A DNA stretch of 8,193 nucleotides from Rhodospirillaceae bacterium (GTDB lineage Bacteria; Pseudomonadota; Alphaproteobacteria; Rhodospirillales; Magnetospirillaceae), in contig JASLCK010000098.1 of the NCBI GenBank assembly GCA_030151865.1, forward strand, positions 1 to 8,193. Direction: 5' to 3'. Both the position numbers and the translations under genes were made by a program. Under the pieces are notes generated by a model. It was not told the DNA's origin and searched no databases. It worked only from the letters and a program-made list of their open reading frames with translations. This document shows, piece by piece, positions 6,881 to 8,193 of this stretch (its first letter is position 1; the number at the start of each line of letters is the position of its first letter).

Positions 6881-7413
6881 TCAGATTGTTTGTTGGTCTG
6901 GATTTCACACCTGAGGTTCGCCAAGCCCTGGCCGGCGCCCTGTCAGGCATTCCCAACGCCCATTGGACACCGGCGGAAAATCTTCATCTGGCCCTGCGCT
7001 TTATTGGCGAGGTCGATGAAGACGTTGCCGATGATATCCACGACCAGCTGGCGACTATCCGGCATGTCCCCTTTTCCCTGGAAATCCGCGGCTGTGGCGC
7101 ATTTGCCGGGGGCCATCGGGCGCAAACCCTGTGGGCCGGGGTTGAGCTGTCACCTGCCTTGGAGCAGCTTCAGGAAAAGGTGGATCGGGCGGTGATGAGG
7201 GTCGGATTGCCCAGCGAGGGGCGGAAATATACCCCCCACATAACCCTGGCCAGACTGAAAGACGGACAAACCGGGCGGGTTCAGGATTATATCGCGGGCA
7301 ACAACCTGTTGCGGATAACCTGCCCGGTGGACCGCTTCATCTTGTTTTCAAGCCATCTGGGCCGAAACGATCCCCAATATCGGGCCGAGGTGGCCTATCC
7401 CCTGAAAGGTTAG
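6877..7413 (+). CDS. thpR: RNA 2',3'-cyclic phosphodiesterase ThpR (LigT, 2H family) with altered first motif
   Basis: ThpR belongs to the 2H phosphoesterase family, which opens 2',3'-cyclic phosphates at RNA ends and in vitro can join 2'-5' RNA ends. At 178 residues it has the normal length: RLFVGLDF at 3-10, first motif NLHLALRFIGEV at 35-46, LWAGVE at 85-90, and second motif YTPHITLARL at 118-127. The two catalytic histidines are His37 and His121. The first motif should read HxTx, but here it is His37-Leu-Ala39-Leu (codon GCC), so the usual threonine is missing; the second motif HITL is normal. The start overlaps the FIST stop as ATGA, with GGAAGG six bases upstream. It is the last gene of the tesA operon, and its TAG overlaps the stop of the convergent J-domain gene. 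A cytoplasmic RNA-end enzyme has no obvious link to TesA, so the grouping may reflect economy of packing. Confidence 0.94.
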   Translation: MIRLFVGLDFTPEVRQALAGALSGIPNAHWTPAENLHLALRFIGEVDEDVADDIHDQLATIRHVPFSLEIRGCGAFAGGHRAQTLWAGVELSPALEQLQEKVDRAVMRVGLPSEGRKYTPHITLARLKDGQTGRVQDYIAGNNLLRITCPVDRFILFSSHLGRNDPQYRAEVAYPLKG

Positions 7414-7416
7414 GCC
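7392..7416. other. Hairpin over the overlapping convergent stop codons
   Basis: GGCCTA (7392-7397) pairs with TAGGCC (7411-7416). A nested CCT/AGG pairing (7401-7403 with 7407-7409) lies inside the 13-base loop. The TAG of thpR (7411-7413) and the TAA of the opposing gene (7412-7410) both lie in or beside the stem. There is no T-tract on either strand, so it is not a standard intrinsic terminator, but it is the only symmetrical structure I see at this junction. Confidence 0.3.
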
Positions 7417-8084
7417 GCACCCCGTTTCAGGAATTCCATGGCCTGGTTAAGCTGGCTCATCCGCTGGTGGCTGCCGTAATGGCTGTCGGGATGGTGGATG
7501 GTCGCCAGCATGCGGAATTTGGCCCGCAATGTGCGCGAATCCGGGTCAGAGCTGGGGGGGAAGCCCAGAACGTGCAAGGCATCCTGGCGAGAGCGCACGC
7601 CATCGGGCAAAGGCTCGAACGCCAGCACCGAAACGATAGTTTTCAGGCGTTCCAACTCTTCGTTAATTTCCACCAGCTTGGTGGATTCTTCTTTTTTTTC
7701 AGAAGCTTGGGATCGCGGCGGTTCATCCCCGTTATGGATCAGCACGGCGATTTCGCCTTTATCCATCGCCAGGGCCAGGGCCAGGGCGCGGCGGATAAAA
7801 GGGATGTCGTGGCCTGGCGGCATGCGCACTTGCAGGCGCGGCTTGCGTCGCCACGGGCGGCCTTCCGCAGGGCCGGATTTCAAGACAACCGTTTCACGGT
7901 CGTCGGCCGCAGGTTCGCCAGGGTCGGGGTAGGCGGCCACAGTCTGGACTGGCACCACCAATAAGATCGAACGGGCCAAATCGCCAACATTGACCTTGCG
8001 GCGATTGGCCAGTCCCTCGACCGCATCGCGGAACAAGGTGGCGCAAGGAACCGTATAAGAGTGTTTCAAGACGGTGTTCGACAT
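7410..8084 (-). CDS. J-domain protein with N-terminal ribbon-helix-helix-like segment
   Basis: This is a 224-residue, probably cytoplasmic protein. The C-terminal part (about 167-222) is a J domain: ALHVLGFPP, a helix around 184-196, the invariant HPD at 198-200, and a helix around 207-221. An intact HPD implies that it can stimulate a DnaK-type Hsp70. The N-terminal 45 residues resemble a CopG/Arc ribbon-helix-helix unit: strand HSYTVP (8-13), helix around 16-29, turn VN, and helix around 33-43 (GDLARSILL). A second strand-plus-helix stretch (about 83-109) is followed by a charged segment predicted as a coiled coil (about 128-152). Neither middle segment is one I recognise. The ATG at 8082-8084 is chosen because the alternative, a TTG at 8156, adds 24 residues unlike the rest. 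The ribosome binding site is weak (GGGGA, ten bases away). The gene converges on thpR with a four-base overlap. The J domain is confident; the N-terminal assignment is inferred by eye. Confidence 0.85.
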   Translation of the reverse strand: MSNTVLKHSYTVPCATLFRDAVEGLANRRKVNVGDLARSILLVVPVQTVAAYPDPGEPAADDRETVVLKSGPAEGRPWRRKPRLQVRMPPGHDIPFIRRALALALAMDKGEIAVLIHNGDEPPRSQASEKKEESTKLVEINEELERLKTIVSVLAFEPLPDGVRSRQDALHVLGFPPSSDPDSRTLRAKFRMLATIHHPDSHYGSHQRMSQLNQAMEFLKRGAA

Positions 8085-8193
8085 GGAAAGGCCATCCCCG
8101 GCAGGGGGTTCATATCTCTGTGACGAAACGAAAGTACGGAAAAACCGCCCTTTCAACTACGTTGGTGTATCTTATATACCTGTCTCAGCATTG
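8085..8193 (-). promoter_or_regulatory. Upstream region of the J-domain gene with AT-rich palindrome
   Basis: No convincing gene is seen in these 109 bases. An imperfect palindrome GGTGTAT-CTT-ATATACC at 8164-8180 (six Watson-Crick pairs and one G-T) overlaps a -10-like TATAAG on the minus strand (8176-8171). A matching -35 box would lie beyond the right edge. If this is the promoter, the leader to the ATG is about 80 bases, and the palindrome is placed like an operator. It may equally serve a divergent gene to the right. Confidence 0.3.

Noticed and set aside
6210..6956. A 248-codon minus-strand frame opposite the FIST gene
   Set aside because: It has a Pro/Arg-rich translation without a family match, and the FIST protein on the other strand has clear domain hallmarks across the same stretch.
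7769..7786. Three tandem copies of CCAGGG
   Set aside because: They lie in frame in the J-domain gene and encode an alternating Ala-Leu helix stretch; codon use explains the repeat.
8085..8156. N-terminal extension of the J-domain gene to a TTG codon
   Set aside because: It would add 24 residues before a well-placed ATG and cross the likely leader region; no ribosome binding site supports it.
1..8193. Mobile element, phage, CRISPR array or defence island
   Set aside because: No transposase, integrase, direct-repeat array, tRNA or compositional break was seen; the genes are conserved chromosomal ones.

Overview
The window is GC-rich, gene-dense chromosomal DNA from a Gram-negative bacterium. 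The gene content, the protein signatures (an alphaproteobacterial type of HemW and ThpR) and the lack of any transferred-looking segment suggest an alphaproteobacterium, perhaps a Rhodospirillales / Magnetospirillum-like organism. That placement is inferred from protein style and was not tested. No tRNA, rRNA, CRISPR array, insertion sequence or attachment site was seen.

Left part (1-1826, all minus strand): the first 306 residues of the radical-SAM heme chaperone HemW, running off the left edge, lie downstream of a Bax-inhibitor-1/YccA-type membrane protein. A strong intrinsic terminator sits between them, and its U-tract touches the hemW ribosome binding site. A 90-base gap upstream of the membrane-protein gene holds its ribosome binding site and a weak candidate promoter.

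Middle part (1827-5726): this is the ybbA-ybbP / tesA cluster. The ABC ATPase YbbA and the 840-residue FtsX-type permease YbbP are on the minus strand with a 4-base overlap. The secreted SGNH esterase TesA is on the plus strand, divergent from ybbA. The two ATG start codons share the palindrome CATG, so there is no intergenic space, and each gene's likely promoter lies inside the other gene. The three proteins are expected to work together at the inner membrane and periplasm on lipid-like esters.

Right part (5723-8193): tesA continues into a plus-strand operon through two ATGA overlaps, first a two-domain FIST sensor protein and then the RNA 2',3'-cyclic phosphodiesterase ThpR. ThpR's first HxTx motif reads HLAL. 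ThpR ends tail-to-tail, with overlapping stop codons, against a minus-strand gene for a 224-residue protein. That protein appears to join an N-terminal ribbon-helix-helix-like segment to a C-terminal J domain, and it is the least familiar gene here. Its upstream region (8085-8193) holds an AT-rich imperfect palindrome over a -10-like box.

Overall the content is mostly conserved housekeeping genes. The points of interest are the extreme packing (five consecutive gene junctions overlap), the head-to-head start codons, the altered ThpR motif, the FIST gene inside the tesA operon, and the RHH-like/J-domain protein.
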